Notes under the pieces: model-generated
Database searches by the model: none
Seen by the model: only the letters and a program-made list of their open reading frames with translations
What the model was told of the DNA's origin: nothing
Origin: Achromobacter sp. UMC71
GTDB taxonomy: Bacteria; Pseudomonadota; Gammaproteobacteria; Burkholderiales; Burkholderiaceae_B
Length of the DNA stretch: 64,000 nt
Direction of reading: 5' to 3'
Assembly: GCF_014170305.1 (NCBI RefSeq)
Contig: NZ_LZZT01000006.1
Coordinates: 107,428-171,427, forward strand
In this document: piece by piece, positions 46,935 through 56,371 of the stretch
Position numbering within the stretch: position 1 is the first letter of the stretch
Layout of the letters: each line of letters begins with the position of its first letter
Program-made: the position numbers and the translations under genes

Positions 46935-47843
46935 ATGAAAGCACTTGCCGCGATCTCGGTCGCCGCTGCCCTGCTTGGCAGCGCCACCGCCCATGCCGAA
47001 GGCCCCAGCCGCCTGGACAAGATCCGCGAAACCGGCGTTATCACCATTGGCCACCCCGAAACGTCGGTGCCGTTCGCCTACCTGGACGGCAACCAGAAGC
47101 CGGTGGGCTACACGGTCGAGATCTGCCAGGAAATCGCCCAGTACGTGAAAACCGCGCTCAAGCTGCCCAAGCTGGACGTGCGCTACAACCCCACCACTTC
47201 CGCGACCCGGATCCCGTTGCTGGCCAACGGCACCATCGACCTGGAATGCGGCAACACCACCAATAACGTCGAACGCCACAAGCTGGTGTCGTTCGCGCCC
47301 ACGACCTTCGTGGCCCAAGTGGTGCTGGTGGCGCGCAAGGACGGCGGCGTGGACCCGAACAACCTGGCCTCGTTCCGCGGCAAGTCGATCGCGGCCCAGG
47401 CCGGCGGCCAGACGTTCAAGCTGATCTCGCGCCTGAACGCCGAGGGCAACCTGGGCATCACCATGGCACCCACCAAGGATACGGCGGAAACGCTGCTGAT
47501 GGTGGAGTCGGGCCGCGCCGCGGGTTCGGCCAATGACGACGGCATCGCCTACGGCGCCGTGGCTTCGTCCAAGAATCCCGACGCCTTCGTGATCGGCACC
47601 AAGGGCCTGGAACTGGCGCCCTACGGCATCATGCAGCCCAAGGATGACACCGCCTTCAAGAAGGTGGTGGACGAGGCCGTGCTGGAGCTGATCAAGAACG
47701 GCCGCGTCGCGGCGATCTACGAGAAGTACTTCAATTCGCCGATCCCGCCCAAGCAGATCAACCTGAAGTATCCGATGAGCGATGCGCTCAAGCGCGCGCT
47801 GGCCCATCCGACGGACTCGGGCGACCCCAAGGCTTACGAATAA
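46935..47843 (+). CDS. gltI: Glutamate/aspartate ABC transporter periplasmic binding protein GltI
   Basis: 302-residue family-3 solute-binding protein with signal peptide (MKALAAISVAAALLGSATAHA). Family segments are LDKIRETGVITIGHPETSVPFAYLD, GYTVEICQEIAQ and LECGNTTNNVERHKLVSFAPTTF, the last being characteristic of glutamate/aspartate binders. It is followed by gltJ, gltK and gltL on the same strand. Confidence 0.9.
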   Translation: MKALAAISVAAALLGSATAHAEGPSRLDKIRETGVITIGHPETSVPFAYLDGNQKPVGYTVEICQEIAQYVKTALKLPKLDVRYNPTTSATRIPLLANGTIDLECGNTTNNVERHKLVSFAPTTFVAQVVLVARKDGGVDPNNLASFRGKSIAAQAGGQTFKLISRLNAEGNLGITMAPTKDTAETLLMVESGRAAGSANDDGIAYGAVASSKNPDAFVIGTKGLELAPYGIMQPKDDTAFKKVVDEAVLELIKNGRVAAIYEKYFNSPIPPKQINLKYPMSDALKRALAHPTDSGDPKAYE

Positions 47844-47942
47844 GCCGGCTCGCCGCGGACGCCCTGTTGGGGGCGCCGCGGCGTTGTTGGGGCAAGGGCG
47901 CCGCCCGCCGGCGCCTTCTTTCAGTTCTACAGGTCCGAAAGC

Positions 47943-48695
47943 ATGAATTACAACTGGAGCTGGAGCGTCTTCCTGGAGATGTCGCCCGACGGCGTGCATA
48001 CCTTCCTGGAAACCATCCTGATCGGCGTGGGCTGGACCCTGGCGCTGGCGCTGACGGCATGGGTGTTCTCCCTGCTGCTTGGCTCCTGTCTGGGCGTGCT
48101 GCGCACCGCCTCGTCGCGCGTGGCCAATGCCGTGGGCGCGACCTATGTCGAGATTTTCCGCAATGTGCCGTTGCTGGTGCAGATGTTCCTGTGGTATTTC
48201 GTGCTGCCCGAACTGCTGCCGCACGCCTGGGGCTTGGCGATGAAGCAGATGCCGCAGCCCTGGGGGCAGTTCGTGCCGGCCGTGCTGTGCCTGGGCTTCT
48301 ATGGCTCGGCGCGCGTGGCCGAGCAACTGCGCGCCGGCATCCAGTCGCTGCCGCGCGGCCAGTTCCAGGCAGGCACGGCGCTGGGCCTGACCGAAGTGCA
48401 GGTGTACCGCTACATCATCCTGCCCGAGGCCTATCGCATCGTGCTGCCGCCCCTGACGTCGGAGTTCATGGGCACGGTCAAGTATTCGTCGGTGGCGCTG
48501 ACCATCGGCCTGCTGGAGCTGACGGGGCAGTCCCGTTCCATGGCGGAGTTCAGCTTCCACATCTTCGAGGCCTTCTCGGCCGCGACGGTGATCTACCTGA
48601 TCCTGAACGGCATCGTCGTGTTCGGCATGCGCATGCTTGAACGCCACGTGGCGGTCCCCGGCCTGATCGGCGCGGCGACCAAGAACGGACGCTAG
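47943..48695 (+). CDS. gltJ: Glutamate/aspartate ABC transporter permease GltJ
   Basis: 250-residue HisMQ-type permease: YNWSWSVFLEMSPDG at the N-terminus as in GltJ, FRNVPLLVQMFLWYFVLPELLP in the third helix region, and the EAA loop GLTEVQVYRYIILPEAYRIVLPP. It lies 99 bp after gltI and 8 bp before gltK. Confidence 0.91.
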   Translation: MNYNWSWSVFLEMSPDGVHTFLETILIGVGWTLALALTAWVFSLLLGSCLGVLRTASSRVANAVGATYVEIFRNVPLLVQMFLWYFVLPELLPHAWGLAMKQMPQPWGQFVPAVLCLGFYGSARVAEQLRAGIQSLPRGQFQAGTALGLTEVQVYRYIILPEAYRIVLPPLTSEFMGTVKYSSVALTIGLLELTGQSRSMAEFSFHIFEAFSAATVIYLILNGIVVFGMRMLERHVAVPGLIGAATKNGR

Positions 48696-48703
48696 GGGCA
48701 GCC

Positions 48704-49393
48704 ATGGGCAAATTCGATTTCGACGTCATCGGCAGCGCACTGCCGTACCTGTTCCAGACCGGCATGACCTTCACGCTGACCCTGACGCTGCTGGCGGCGG
48801 TGATGGGGCTGGCGCTGGGCACCTTGCTGGCGATGATGCGGCTGTCGCGCTACAAATTCCTGTCGGTGCCGGCGGGCATCTACGTGAACGTGATGCGTTC
48901 CGTGCCGCTGCTGCTGGTGATCTTCTGGTTCTACTTCCTGATGCCGTACATCGCCGCCTGGATCGTCGGCTCGCCCACCCCGCTGCGCGTGGGGGCGTTC
49001 AATTCGGCGGTGGTCACGTTCACGCTGTTCGAAGCGGCGTACTTCTGCGAGATCATGCGCGCCGGCATCCAGTCGATCGCGCGCGGCCAGGTGTCGGCCA
49101 GCATGGCGCTGGGCCTGAACCACTGGCAAGGCATGCGCTACGTGATCCTGCCGCAGGCCGTGCGCAACATGGTGCCGGCGTTGCTGACGCGGGTCATCAT
49201 CCTGTTCCAGGACACGTCGCTGGTATACGTGCTGTCGCTGACGGACTTCCTGGGCGCGGCTTCCAAGATCGGCCAGCGCGACGGCCGGCTGGTGGAACTC
49301 TATCTCTTCGTGGCGGTGGTGTATTTCGTGATCTGCTTCACGGCATCCCGTCTGGTCAAACGGCTGGAAAAGCGCGTCCGGGTGCTGCGCTAG
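48704..49393 (+). CDS. gltK: Glutamate/aspartate ABC transporter permease GltK
   Basis: 229-residue second permease: [29 protein letters not shown] at the N-terminus, [18 protein letters not shown], and the EAA loop [24 protein letters not shown]. It pairs with GltJ to form the channel. Confidence 0.91.
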   Translation: MGKFDFDVIGSALPYLFQTGMTFTLTLTLLAAVMGLALGTLLAMMRLSRYKFLSVPAGIYVNVMRSVPLLLVIFWFYFLMPYIAAWIVGSPTPLRVGAFNSAVVTFTLFEAAYFCEIMRAGIQSIARGQVSASMALGLNHWQGMRYVILPQAVRNMVPALLTRVIILFQDTSLVYVLSLTDFLGAASKIGQRDGRLVELYLFVAVVYFVICFTASRLVKRLEKRVRVLR

Positions 49394-49403
49394 GCGCCCC
49401 AGG

Positions 49404-49412
49404 TTATCCACA
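49404..49412 (+). promoter_or_regulatory. DnaA-box consensus between gltK and gltL
   Basis: TTATCCACA in the 28-bp gltK-gltL gap, nine bases before the gltL ATG; the AGG immediately after it is the only ribosome-site-like sequence. Confidence 0.45.
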
Positions 49413-49421
49413 GGTCCAACG

Positions 49422-50180
49422 ATGCAACTCTCTTCGAACCCCCCGATGATCGAGATCCGGCAGGTCAGCAAATGGTACGGCGACTTCCAGGTACTGGATG
49501 ACTGCAGCACCACGGTCGGCCGCGGCGAAGTCGTGGTGGTGTGCGGCCCGTCCGGGTCGGGCAAGTCCACGCTGATCAAGACCGTCAACGCGCTGGAGCC
49601 TTTCCAGAAGGGCGAGATCACGGTCAACGGCATCCAGGTGGGTGACCCGCGCACCAATCTGCCCAAGCTGCGTTCGGTGGCCGGCATGGTGTTCCAGCAC
49701 TTCGAGCTGTTCCCGCACCTGACGGTGACGGAAAACCTGTGCCTGGGCCAGGTCAAGGTCCTGAAGCGCAGCAAGGACGAGGCCCGCGTGCGAGCGCTGT
49801 CGCTGCTGGAGCGGGTGGGCCTGTCGGCGCACAAGGACAAGCACCCTGGTGAACTGTCGGGCGGCCAGCAGCAGCGCGTGGCGATCGCGCGCGCCCTGTC
49901 CATGGATCCGGTCGTGATGCTGTTCGACGAACCGACCTCGGCGCTGGACCCGGAAATGGTCAACGAGGTGCTGGACGTGATGACCGATCTGGCCGGCGAA
50001 GGCATGACGATGATGGTGGTGACCCACGAAATGGGCTTTGCCCGCCGCGTGGCCGACCGTGTGATTTTCATGGACGGCGGCAAGATCGTCGAAGACTGCG
50101 TCAAAGAAGAATTCTTCGGCAATGTAGAAGCGCGGGCAGCTCGCACGCGTCAATTCCTTTCCAAAATTTTGCAGCATTGA
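49422..50180 (+). CDS. gltL: Glutamate/aspartate ABC transporter ATP-binding protein GltL
   Basis: 252-residue polar amino-acid ATPase: Walker [14 protein letters not shown]-loop [12 protein letters not shown], signature [16 protein letters not shown], Walker [17 protein letters not shown]-loop [10 protein letters not shown]. The start at 49422 ([20 protein letters not shown]) may be preceded functionally by the ATG eight codons in (MIEIRQV). Confidence 0.92.
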   Translation: MQLSSNPPMIEIRQVSKWYGDFQVLDDCSTTVGRGEVVVVCGPSGSGKSTLIKTVNALEPFQKGEITVNGIQVGDPRTNLPKLRSVAGMVFQHFELFPHLTVTENLCLGQVKVLKRSKDEARVRALSLLERVGLSAHKDKHPGELSGGQQQRVAIARALSMDPVVMLFDEPTSALDPEMVNEVLDVMTDLAGEGMTMMVVTHEMGFARRVADRVIFMDGGKIVEDCVKEEFFGNVEARAARTRQFLSKILQH

Positions 50181-50185
50181 TTGTT

Positions 50186-51244
50186 ATGACCCAGCGGATC
50201 CCCGTCGACCATTCCCGCGCACTTGTCGACCTGCGCAGCGACACGGTGACCCAGCCCACCGCGGCCATGTACGAGCGCATGCGCACGGCGCCGATCGGCG
50301 ACGACGGGCTGGACGGCGACCCGAGCGTGCGGGCGCTGGAAGCCCATGTGGCGGCGCGGCTGGGCAAGGAAGCCGGGCTGTTCGTGCCCAGCTGCACCAT
50401 GGCCAACCTGCTGGCCGTGCTGGCGCAGACCCAGCGCAACGAACAGGTGGTGCTGGAGTCCGCCGCGCACATGTACACCTCGGAGCGCGGCGCGGCGACC
50501 TTCACCGGCCTGTTCTACCAGGGCGTGCCCGGTACCGACGGCGCCATGGACCTGAACCGCCTGGAAGATGCATTGCAGTCCGGCGGCCACAAGCTCAAGA
50601 CGTCGCTGGTGGCGGTGGAAACCTCGCACAACAATGCCGGCGGCACCGTGCTGCCGCTGGATCACATGCAGGCGGTATATGCGCTGGCGCATGCCGGCGG
50701 CGTGGCGGTGCACCTGGACGGCGCCCGCCTGTTCAACGCCGCCGTGGCGCTGGGCGTGGAGCCGATCGAGATCGCCCGCCATGCCGATACGGTGTCGCTG
50801 TGCCTGTCCAAGGGCCTGAGCGCGCCGGTGGGCGCCGTGCTGTCGGGGCCGCGCCAGGTCATGACGCGGGCGCGGGTGCTGCGCCGCATGCTGGGGGGCA
50901 CGCAGCGCCAGGCCGGCATCATGGCCGCCGCCGGGCTGGAAGGCGTGCAGACCATGGGCGGCCGCCTGGCCGAAGACCATGCGCGGGCGCGCCGTCTCAG
51001 CGACGGCCTGAACCGCCTGGACCCGGCCCTGTCGGCGACGGTGCCGCAGACCAACATCGTGCAGGTCGAGACCACCGATACGGGCATGAGCAATGCGACC
51101 TGGGTGACGGCGCTGGAAGCCGCGGGCCTGTTGACGCGTCCGTGGGGCCGCACGCGGCTGCGCTGCGTGACGCATCGCCACATCGACGACCACGATATCG
51201 ATACCGCCATCGAGGCCTTCAAAAAGGTGCTCGCAAGCCGCTGA
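50186..51244 (+). CDS. ltaE: Low-specificity L-threonine aldolase
   Basis: 352-residue fold-type I PLP enzyme that cleaves threonine, allo-threonine or beta-hydroxy amino acids to glycine and an aldehyde. The N-terminus DLRSDTVTQPTAAMYERM is the family marker; HLDGARLFNAAVALG contains the PLP-binding Asp; the Schiff-base lysine is Lys209 in LCLSKGLSAPVG. The ATG at 50186 is preferred over a TTG at 50177 that overlaps the gltL stop. Confidence 0.92.
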   Translation: MTQRIPVDHSRALVDLRSDTVTQPTAAMYERMRTAPIGDDGLDGDPSVRALEAHVAARLGKEAGLFVPSCTMANLLAVLAQTQRNEQVVLESAAHMYTSERGAATFTGLFYQGVPGTDGAMDLNRLEDALQSGGHKLKTSLVAVETSHNNAGGTVLPLDHMQAVYALAHAGGVAVHLDGARLFNAAVALGVEPIEIARHADTVSLCLSKGLSAPVGAVLSGPRQVMTRARVLRRMLGGTQRQAGIMAAAGLEGVQTMGGRLAEDHARARRLSDGLNRLDPALSATVPQTNIVQVETTDTGMSNATWVTALEAAGLLTRPWGRTRLRCVTHRHIDDHDIDTAIEAFKKVLASR

Positions 51245-51284
51245 TTTGGCCTGCGCGGAAGGGCCCGCGATGCGATAATGACGC

Positions 51285-52190
51285 ATGTCCGCGACCCACC
51301 TCTCCAGGAAAGATTATCTCTGCGCTTTGGCGGTAGTGGTGATCTGGGGCCTGAACTTCGTCGTCATGAAGATCGGCCTCAAAGGCCTGTCTCCCATGAT
51401 GCTGGGCGCGCTGCGATTCGCGCTGGCCGCCTTTCCCCTGGTGCTGTTCTTGCGGCCGCCGCGCCTGCCGTGGCAGTGGATCGCGGCGTATGGGCTGGTG
51501 CAGGGGCTGGGCCAGTTCGGCCTGCTCTTCACGGCGCTGAAATTCGGCATGCCGGCCGGCATGGCGTCGCTGGTGATCCAGACCCAGGCATTCTTCACGC
51601 TGCTGCTGGCCGCGCCCGTGCTGCACGAACGCGCGCGCAGCCATCATTGGGTCGGATTGGGCGTGGCCGCGGTGGGGCTGGCCGTTATCGCCGCGGGTCG
51701 CGGTGAAGGCCCCGGCCAGATGACCATGCTGGGATTCACACTGACCTTGGGCGGCGCGTTCATGTGGGCCGTGTCGAACATGATCGTGCGGCTGGCCAGC
51801 CGCAAGTCGCCGGGCTACGACCCCTTTGCCTTCATTGCCTGGAGCAGCGCCGCACCGGTGCTGCCATTCCTGGCACTGGCCGTGCTGGCCGACGGCTGGG
51901 AACCCGTGGTGGGCATGATCACCGGCATCGGCTGGGGCGAGGCCCTGTCGGTGCTGTACCTGGCGGTGCTGGCTACCCTGCTGGCCTATACGCTATGGAC
52001 CCAGCTGCTGACGCGCCACCCTGCCGCCAAGATCGCGCCGTTCTCGCTGCTGGTACCGGTGGTGGGGCTGTGGGCCGCCTCCATGGCTTTCGGCGAGCAA
52101 CTGCAACCGCTGCAATGGCTGGGGGCGGGCGGCGTACTGGCGGGCCTGATCATCAACCAGGTCGGCGGACGCTGGCTGCGCAGCCGCTGA
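51285..52190 (+). CDS. EamA-family (DMT) transporter
   Basis: 301-residue inner-membrane transporter with ten predicted helices formed by two EamA repeats (first from LCALAVVVIWGLNFVVMKIGLKG, second from LGFTLTLGGAFMWAVSNMIVRL). The relatives include metabolite and amino-acid exporters such as RhtA/EamA. It lies 40 bp after ltaE, so export of threonine-related amino acids is possible but not shown. Confidence 0.85.
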   Translation: MSATHLSRKDYLCALAVVVIWGLNFVVMKIGLKGLSPMMLGALRFALAAFPLVLFLRPPRLPWQWIAAYGLVQGLGQFGLLFTALKFGMPAGMASLVIQTQAFFTLLLAAPVLHERARSHHWVGLGVAAVGLAVIAAGRGEGPGQMTMLGFTLTLGGAFMWAVSNMIVRLASRKSPGYDPFAFIAWSSAAPVLPFLALAVLADGWEPVVGMITGIGWGEALSVLYLAVLATLLAYTLWTQLLTRHPAAKIAPFSLLVPVVGLWAASMAFGEQLQPLQWLGAGGVLAGLIINQVGGRWLRSR

Positions 52191-52237
52191 AGCCGGCCGC
52201 CGGTGGGCGGCCCCAGGTTGGTCCCGGGCGGGTCCGT

Positions 52238-52289
52238 TGGCGCGGGCCAATGACGTGGACCGTTGACGTGGACCGATGACGCGGGCACG
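52238..52289. repeat. Imperfect 13-bp tandem repeat, four copies
   Basis: Units TGGCGCGGGCCAA, TGACGTGGACCGT, TGACGTGGACCGA and TGACGCGGGCACG follow without gaps downstream of the EamA gene. The middle two differ at one position. It is non-coding, between convergent EamA and acylphosphatase genes. Confidence 0.75.
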
Positions 52290-52387
52290 CGGTCGGTATG
52301 CTGAACTCAGCCTGGCGAACTCATCCTTCCCTCATTCCCGCTTTTGGATGACAGGCTTAAGCCTGCGCCCGCCATACGGGGCGACGC

Positions 52388-52684
52388 CTATAGCTGTTCG
52401 AAGTGCGCGTAGCGCTTGTCGGTGTACTCCCGGCGCGTGGTGATCTCGGCGACATAGGCCCCCGGGGGGCCGCGCCGCAGCCATTCCAGCATGTGATCCA
52501 CCTGGTCGGGCGTGCCCTGCACCAGGGCTTCCACCGTGCCGTCCAGCATGTTCTGCACCCAGCCCCTGGCGCCCAGCAGGTGGGCGCGCCGCACGGCTGC
52601 GTGGCGGTAGCCCACGCCCTGGACGGTGCCGCTGACGGTGACATGGACGGTTTCGATATGGGTGTCGGGATGAGGGTCTTGCAT
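52388..52684 (-). CDS. acyP: Acylphosphatase
   Basis: 98-residue acylphosphatase, which hydrolyses carboxyl-phosphate bonds such as acetyl phosphate. The catalytic Arg27 is in SGTVQGVGYRHAA and Asn45 in GWVQNMLDGTVEALVQG. It is a single gene on the minus strand, convergent with the EamA gene. Confidence 0.94.
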   Translation of the reverse strand: MQDPHPDTHIETVHVTVSGTVQGVGYRHAAVRRAHLLGARGWVQNMLDGTVEALVQGTPDQVDHMLEWLRRGPPGAYVAEITTRREYTDKRYAHFEQL

Positions 52685-52871
52685 GGAAATTCCTTCGGAT
52701 GATGCGTCGCAGCGCGCCGGTGCACTAGAGCCTTTGCGTATTGAGCGGCCCTAGGCGATTCCGACTACAGCGGATGATCGATAGGCCCTCTGGGCATCGA
52801 AGCGATACGTTAGAGCACATGTCAAAACGTGCCAACGGGGACACCCGCAAGCAATGCTTGGAGAAGCCATT

Positions 52872-53768
52872 ATGGAAGAGACCAGTTTGTTGTCGGAAGC
52901 AGAAACAGCGCGCTACAGGAACCAGGGTTACCTGGCCCTGCCGGACATGTGCCCGCCGGATGAAGTGGGGTACATCCGGCGCACGCTGCTGGAACTGTTC
53001 GCGAACAAGACCGGATACAACGAGGGGGCCCAATACGACTTCATCAGTCGCGACGACCCTTCCAAGCCGGCCAAGTTTCCCAGTTTGCACGATCCGCGAC
53101 ATTATGCCCCGGGCCTGCTGAAGACCAGCTATCACGAACGTACGCTGGAACTGGCGCGCCAGCTGCTGGGCGAAGACGCCGCGCTGTATGGCGAGCACGC
53201 GCTGCTCAAGCCGGCCTTGAATGGACCGGAGACGCCGTGGCACCAGGACGAGGCGTTCCGCTCGCCTGACTTCGTCTACAACGAGCTGAGCATCTGGCTG
53301 GCCCTGCAGCCGGCCACGCTGGAAAACGGCTGCATGCAGTTCATTCCGGGATCGAACAGGGGTGACGTGCTGGAACACCGCTCGCCGGGCGGCGACAAGA
53401 CGCTGCATCCGCTGGAATGCTGCGCGGATTTCCCCCGCGACCAGGCCGTGCCCGAACCGCTGCAGCCAGGCGGCTGCACCGTTCACGATGCGCGCACGCT
53501 GCATTTCACGGGGGCCAATACCTCGCCGCAACCGCGGCTGGCGTACATCCTGATCTACAACACCCCGCCGGTCTACAAGCCGGGGCGGCGCGAATTCCCG
53601 TGGCTGGAGGGACGCTGGACCGACAGCCAGACCCGCAAGAAGGAATGGCACCGCCGCGGCGGCCTGGCGGTGGACGTGCTGCGGCGCTTGCCGGGGGCGC
53701 GCCTGACCAGCCCGCGTTGGGTCGCATGGGCCACGATCCGCGCGGTCAGCAAGGTCTGGCCGCGCTAG
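52872..53768 (+). CDS. Phytanoyl-CoA dioxygenase (PhyH) family protein
   Basis: 298-residue Fe(II)/2-oxoglutarate dioxygenase. Iron ligands: His124-x-Asp126 (PWHQDEAF) and His211 (ARTLHFTGAN); the 2-oxoglutarate arginine is probably in QPRLAYILIY. GGAG is eight bases before the ATG at 52872 (MEETSLL); an ATG 18 bases upstream would add MLGEAI and lacks a ribosome site. Substrate unknown; bacterial PhyH proteins hydroxylate diverse metabolites. Confidence 0.85.
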   Translation: MEETSLLSEAETARYRNQGYLALPDMCPPDEVGYIRRTLLELFANKTGYNEGAQYDFISRDDPSKPAKFPSLHDPRHYAPGLLKTSYHERTLELARQLLGEDAALYGEHALLKPALNGPETPWHQDEAFRSPDFVYNELSIWLALQPATLENGCMQFIPGSNRGDVLEHRSPGGDKTLHPLECCADFPRDQAVPEPLQPGGCTVHDARTLHFTGANTSPQPRLAYILIYNTPPVYKPGRREFPWLEGRWTDSQTRKKEWHRRGGLAVDVLRRLPGARLTSPRWVAWATIRAVSKVWPR

Positions 53769-53816
53769 GGGCGGGGGCGCCGGCGGGCGCAGGCAAGGCC
53801 CGTTCGCAGGGGAAAA

Positions 53817-53849
53817 CCGGGGCCGGCAAGGGGCGCTTGCCGGCCCCGG
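53817..53849. repeat. Very strong G/C hairpin without T-tract
   Basis: Perfect 14-bp arms CCGGGGCCGGCAAG / CTTGCCGGCCCCGG around GGGCG, between the PhyH gene and the FMN dehydrogenase gene. It lacks a run of T on either side, so it is not a standard intrinsic terminator. Confidence 0.75.
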
Positions 53850-53979
53850 CGCGTATACTGGGCGGCGCCGCAGGGCGTCGCCGCCTTGCGCGGACGGCGG
53901 GTGCGCATTGACGCGCGGGGCGTTCGCGCAGCAGGCGGGCTGCTCTGGGACGCGTCCCCCTTCTCCCAGAAAAATAATC

Positions 53980-55143
53980 ATGACCGCTAATCTCTCCACG
54001 ATCACCTGCATCGAAGACCTGCGCGCTATTGCGCGAAAGCGCGTGCCGCGCATGTTCTACGACTACGCCGATTCGGGCGCCTGGACGGAAGGCACGTACC
54101 GCGCCAACGAAAGCGATTTCCAGAAGATCAAGCTGCGTCAGCGCGTGGCGGTGAACATGGAAGGCCGCTCGCTGCGCACGACGCTGGTGGGCCATGACGT
54201 GGTGATGCCGCTGGCCATTTCGCCCACGGGCCTGACGGGCATGCAGCATGCCGACGGCGAGATCCTGGCGGCCAAGGCGGCGGCGGAATTCGGCGTGCCG
54301 TTCACGCTGTCCACGATGAGCATCTGCTCGCTCGAAGACGTGGCCGCGGCCACCGGCAAGCCGTTCTGGTTCCAGCTGTACGTGATGCGCGACCGCGAGT
54401 TCGTGGCCAACCTGATCGACCGCGCCAAGGCGGCCGGCTGCACGGCGCTGGTGCTGACGCTGGACCTGCAGATCCTGGGCCAGCGCCACAAGGACATCAA
54501 GAACGGGCTGTCGACGCCGCCCAAGCCCACGATCCGCAACCTGATCAACCTGGCGACCAAGCCGCGCTGGTGCATGGGCATGCTGGGCACCAAGCGCCGC
54601 ACGTTCGGCAACATCGTGGGCCACGCCAAGGGTGTGAGCGATCTGTCGTCGCTGTCGGCGTGGACGGCCGAGCAGTTCGATCCGCGCCTGAGCTGGGACG
54701 ACGTGGAATGGATCAAGCAGCGCTGGGGCGGCAAGCTGATCATCAAGGGCATCCTGGATGTCGAGGATGCGCAGTTGGCGGCCAACAGCGGCGCGGACGC
54801 GCTGATCGTCAGCAACCACGGCGGACGCCAGCTGGACGGCGCGATGTCGTCGATCGCGGCGCTGCCGGGCATCGCGGATGCGGTGGGCTCGAAGATCGAA
54901 GTCTGGATGGACGGCGGCGTGCGTTCCGGCCAGGACATCCTGAAGGCCGTGGCGCTGGGCGCGCGCGGCGCGATGATCGGGCGCGCTTTCCTGTATGGCC
55001 TGGGCGCCTATGGGCAGGACGGCGTGCGCCGCGTGCTGGAGATCCTGTACAAGGAAATGGATACGACGATGGCGCTTTGCGGCCGTCGCAGTATCGAGGT
55101 GGGGGATCGGAGCATCCTGCTGCCGGGGACTTATCCCGTGTGA
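53980..55143 (+). CDS. FMN-dependent alpha-hydroxy-acid dehydrogenase (LldD/MdlB-like)
   Basis: 387-residue TIM-barrel flavoenzyme of the L-lactate dehydrogenase / (S)-mandelate dehydrogenase / glycolate oxidase family. Catalytic His280 and Arg283 are in VSNHGGRQLDG; Lys256 is in LIIKGILD; FMN contacts are in ISPTGLTGMQHADGE and MDGGVRSGQDILKA. The start MTANLSTITCIEDL at 53980 is preferred; an earlier in-frame ATG adds a non-family leader. L-lactate is most likely, mandelate an alternative. Confidence 0.88.
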   Translation: MTANLSTITCIEDLRAIARKRVPRMFYDYADSGAWTEGTYRANESDFQKIKLRQRVAVNMEGRSLRTTLVGHDVVMPLAISPTGLTGMQHADGEILAAKAAAEFGVPFTLSTMSICSLEDVAAATGKPFWFQLYVMRDREFVANLIDRAKAAGCTALVLTLDLQILGQRHKDIKNGLSTPPKPTIRNLINLATKPRWCMGMLGTKRRTFGNIVGHAKGVSDLSSLSAWTAEQFDPRLSWDDVEWIKQRWGGKLIIKGILDVEDAQLAANSGADALIVSNHGGRQLDGAMSSIAALPGIADAVGSKIEVWMDGGVRSGQDILKAVALGARGAMIGRAFLYGLGAYGQDGVRRVLEILYKEMDTTMALCGRRSIEVGDRSILLPGTYPV

Positions 55144-55184
55144 TGCTGTTGTGACAAGGCGGCGCAGCGCCGCCCTGTCCAGAC

Positions 55185-55224
55185 AAGCCGCCCGGCCGTC
55201 ACAGGCATTTGCGGGCGGCTTTTT
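55185..55224 (+). terminator. Rho-independent terminator after the FMN dehydrogenase gene
   Basis: Stem AAGCCGCCCG / CGGGCGGCTT with a 17-base spacer, then TTTTT on the plus strand. A second small G/C palindrome lies just upstream near 55158-55175. Confidence 0.75.
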
Positions 55225-55314
55225 CCATGGAGAAGCCGCTCAAGGTTGATCCAGGCCTCCTGGACGCAGGCGGCATAGACGGCGGGTGCCTTGGCGGTGC
55301 TGGCGGTCAATAGC

Positions 55315-56163
55315 CTAAGCCTCGCGATTGCCCGTGCCCAGGAACTGGCTGGGGCGGCGCAGCGCGGGGTCGAAGGGGTTGATCTGGGCGCTGATGCCGG
55401 CGGCTTCGCGGCGCAGGATTTCTACGATCAGGGGCAGGCGTTCGTCGCTGATGCGTTCGATGGGGGCGGCGATGCTGAGCGCGGCGACGGTAGTGCCGCC
55501 CGCGTCGTGGACGGGCACGGCCAGGCCGGCGATGTTGGGGAAGACGCCCTGCCCTTTGCTGCGGGCGTACTGCTGTTCCAGGCATTCCTTGATGCCGACG
55601 CGCATCGAGATTTCGTCGACGAAGCCCAGGTGGTGCAGGCGCGGGATGTTGAAGCGCAGCACTTCTTCGCGCTCGGCGGGCGGCAGGTTGGCCAGGAGGA
55701 CCAGGCCGCCCTGGCCCAGGCCCAGGGGCACGCGGCCGCCGATGTCGCCGGTGTGCGAACGCACCGGAAAGGCGCCGTCGACGCGGTCCAGGCAGACGGC
55801 GTCAAAGCCGCTGCGCACCAGCAGGAAGACGGTGTCGTTGAGCATCCCGCACAGGCGCAGCATGGCGGGGCGGTAGATCGAGCGCAGGGTGGATTGGTGG
55901 TTGCCGGCGGCCGCGGCCAGCGAAAAGAAGGCGACGCTGAGCTGGTAGCCCTTGCTGTTCGCGGGCTGCTCGACCATGCCTTCCTGCACCAGCCCTTGCA
56001 GCACGCGGTGGACGGTGGCCTGGGCCTGGCCGGTGCGGGCGGCGATGTCGGTCAGGCGCAGTTTTTCGCCCTTGGCGTCGGCCAGCGCGCGCACCACGGC
56101 AAAGGCGCGCTGCAGCACGCCCTGACCGCTGGAATCTTCTACGGCTTCTGATTTCTTCATCAT
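55315..56163 (-). CDS. IclR-family transcriptional regulator
   Basis: 282-residue IclR regulator. The N-terminal winged HTH is in VLQRAFAVVRALADAK...LTDIAARTGQAQATVHRVLQGLVQEGMV (about 15-70); the effector-binding GAF-like domain includes LGLGQGGLVLLANLP and VPVHDAGGTTVAALSIAAP. It is divergent from the polyamine-type transporter operon across 208 bp and likely controls it. Confidence 0.9.
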   Translation of the reverse strand: MMKKSEAVEDSSGQGVLQRAFAVVRALADAKGEKLRLTDIAARTGQAQATVHRVLQGLVQEGMVEQPANSKGYQLSVAFFSLAAAAGNHQSTLRSIYRPAMLRLCGMLNDTVFLLVRSGFDAVCLDRVDGAFPVRSHTGDIGGRVPLGLGQGGLVLLANLPPAEREEVLRFNIPRLHHLGFVDEISMRVGIKECLEQQYARSKGQGVFPNIAGLAVPVHDAGGTTVAALSIAAPIERISDERLPLIVEILRREAAGISAQINPFDPALRRPSQFLGTGNREA

Positions 56164-56371
56164 TCAATTCCGATAATCAAAATATATAGATGCATTTTTA
56201 TCAAAAAATTCAGCTATACGGAAATAATATCTAGAAAATTCGATTCTTCGGAAAACCCTAATTGACCGCCCTTTTTGGCGACTCCTAGACTGCCCCATCG
56301 AATACGCTGCGGGCGGCCGGGTGGCTGGCAGGTCCGTGCACCGCTCCTCATCGGGCCACGGGGTTTGGACT
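56164..56371. promoter_or_regulatory. A/T-rich divergent control region IclR / transporter operon
   Basis: The first 110 bp are strikingly A/T-rich compared with the rest of the window. TTCCG at 56168-56172 and CGGAA at 56219-56223 and 56249-56253 form repeated half-sites in inverted and direct arrangement, candidates for the IclR operator. Confidence 0.5.

Noticed and set aside
46845..48647. 600-codon open frame on the minus strand
   Set aside because: Antisense shadow of gltI and gltJ; His/Gln/Arg-rich with no family features.
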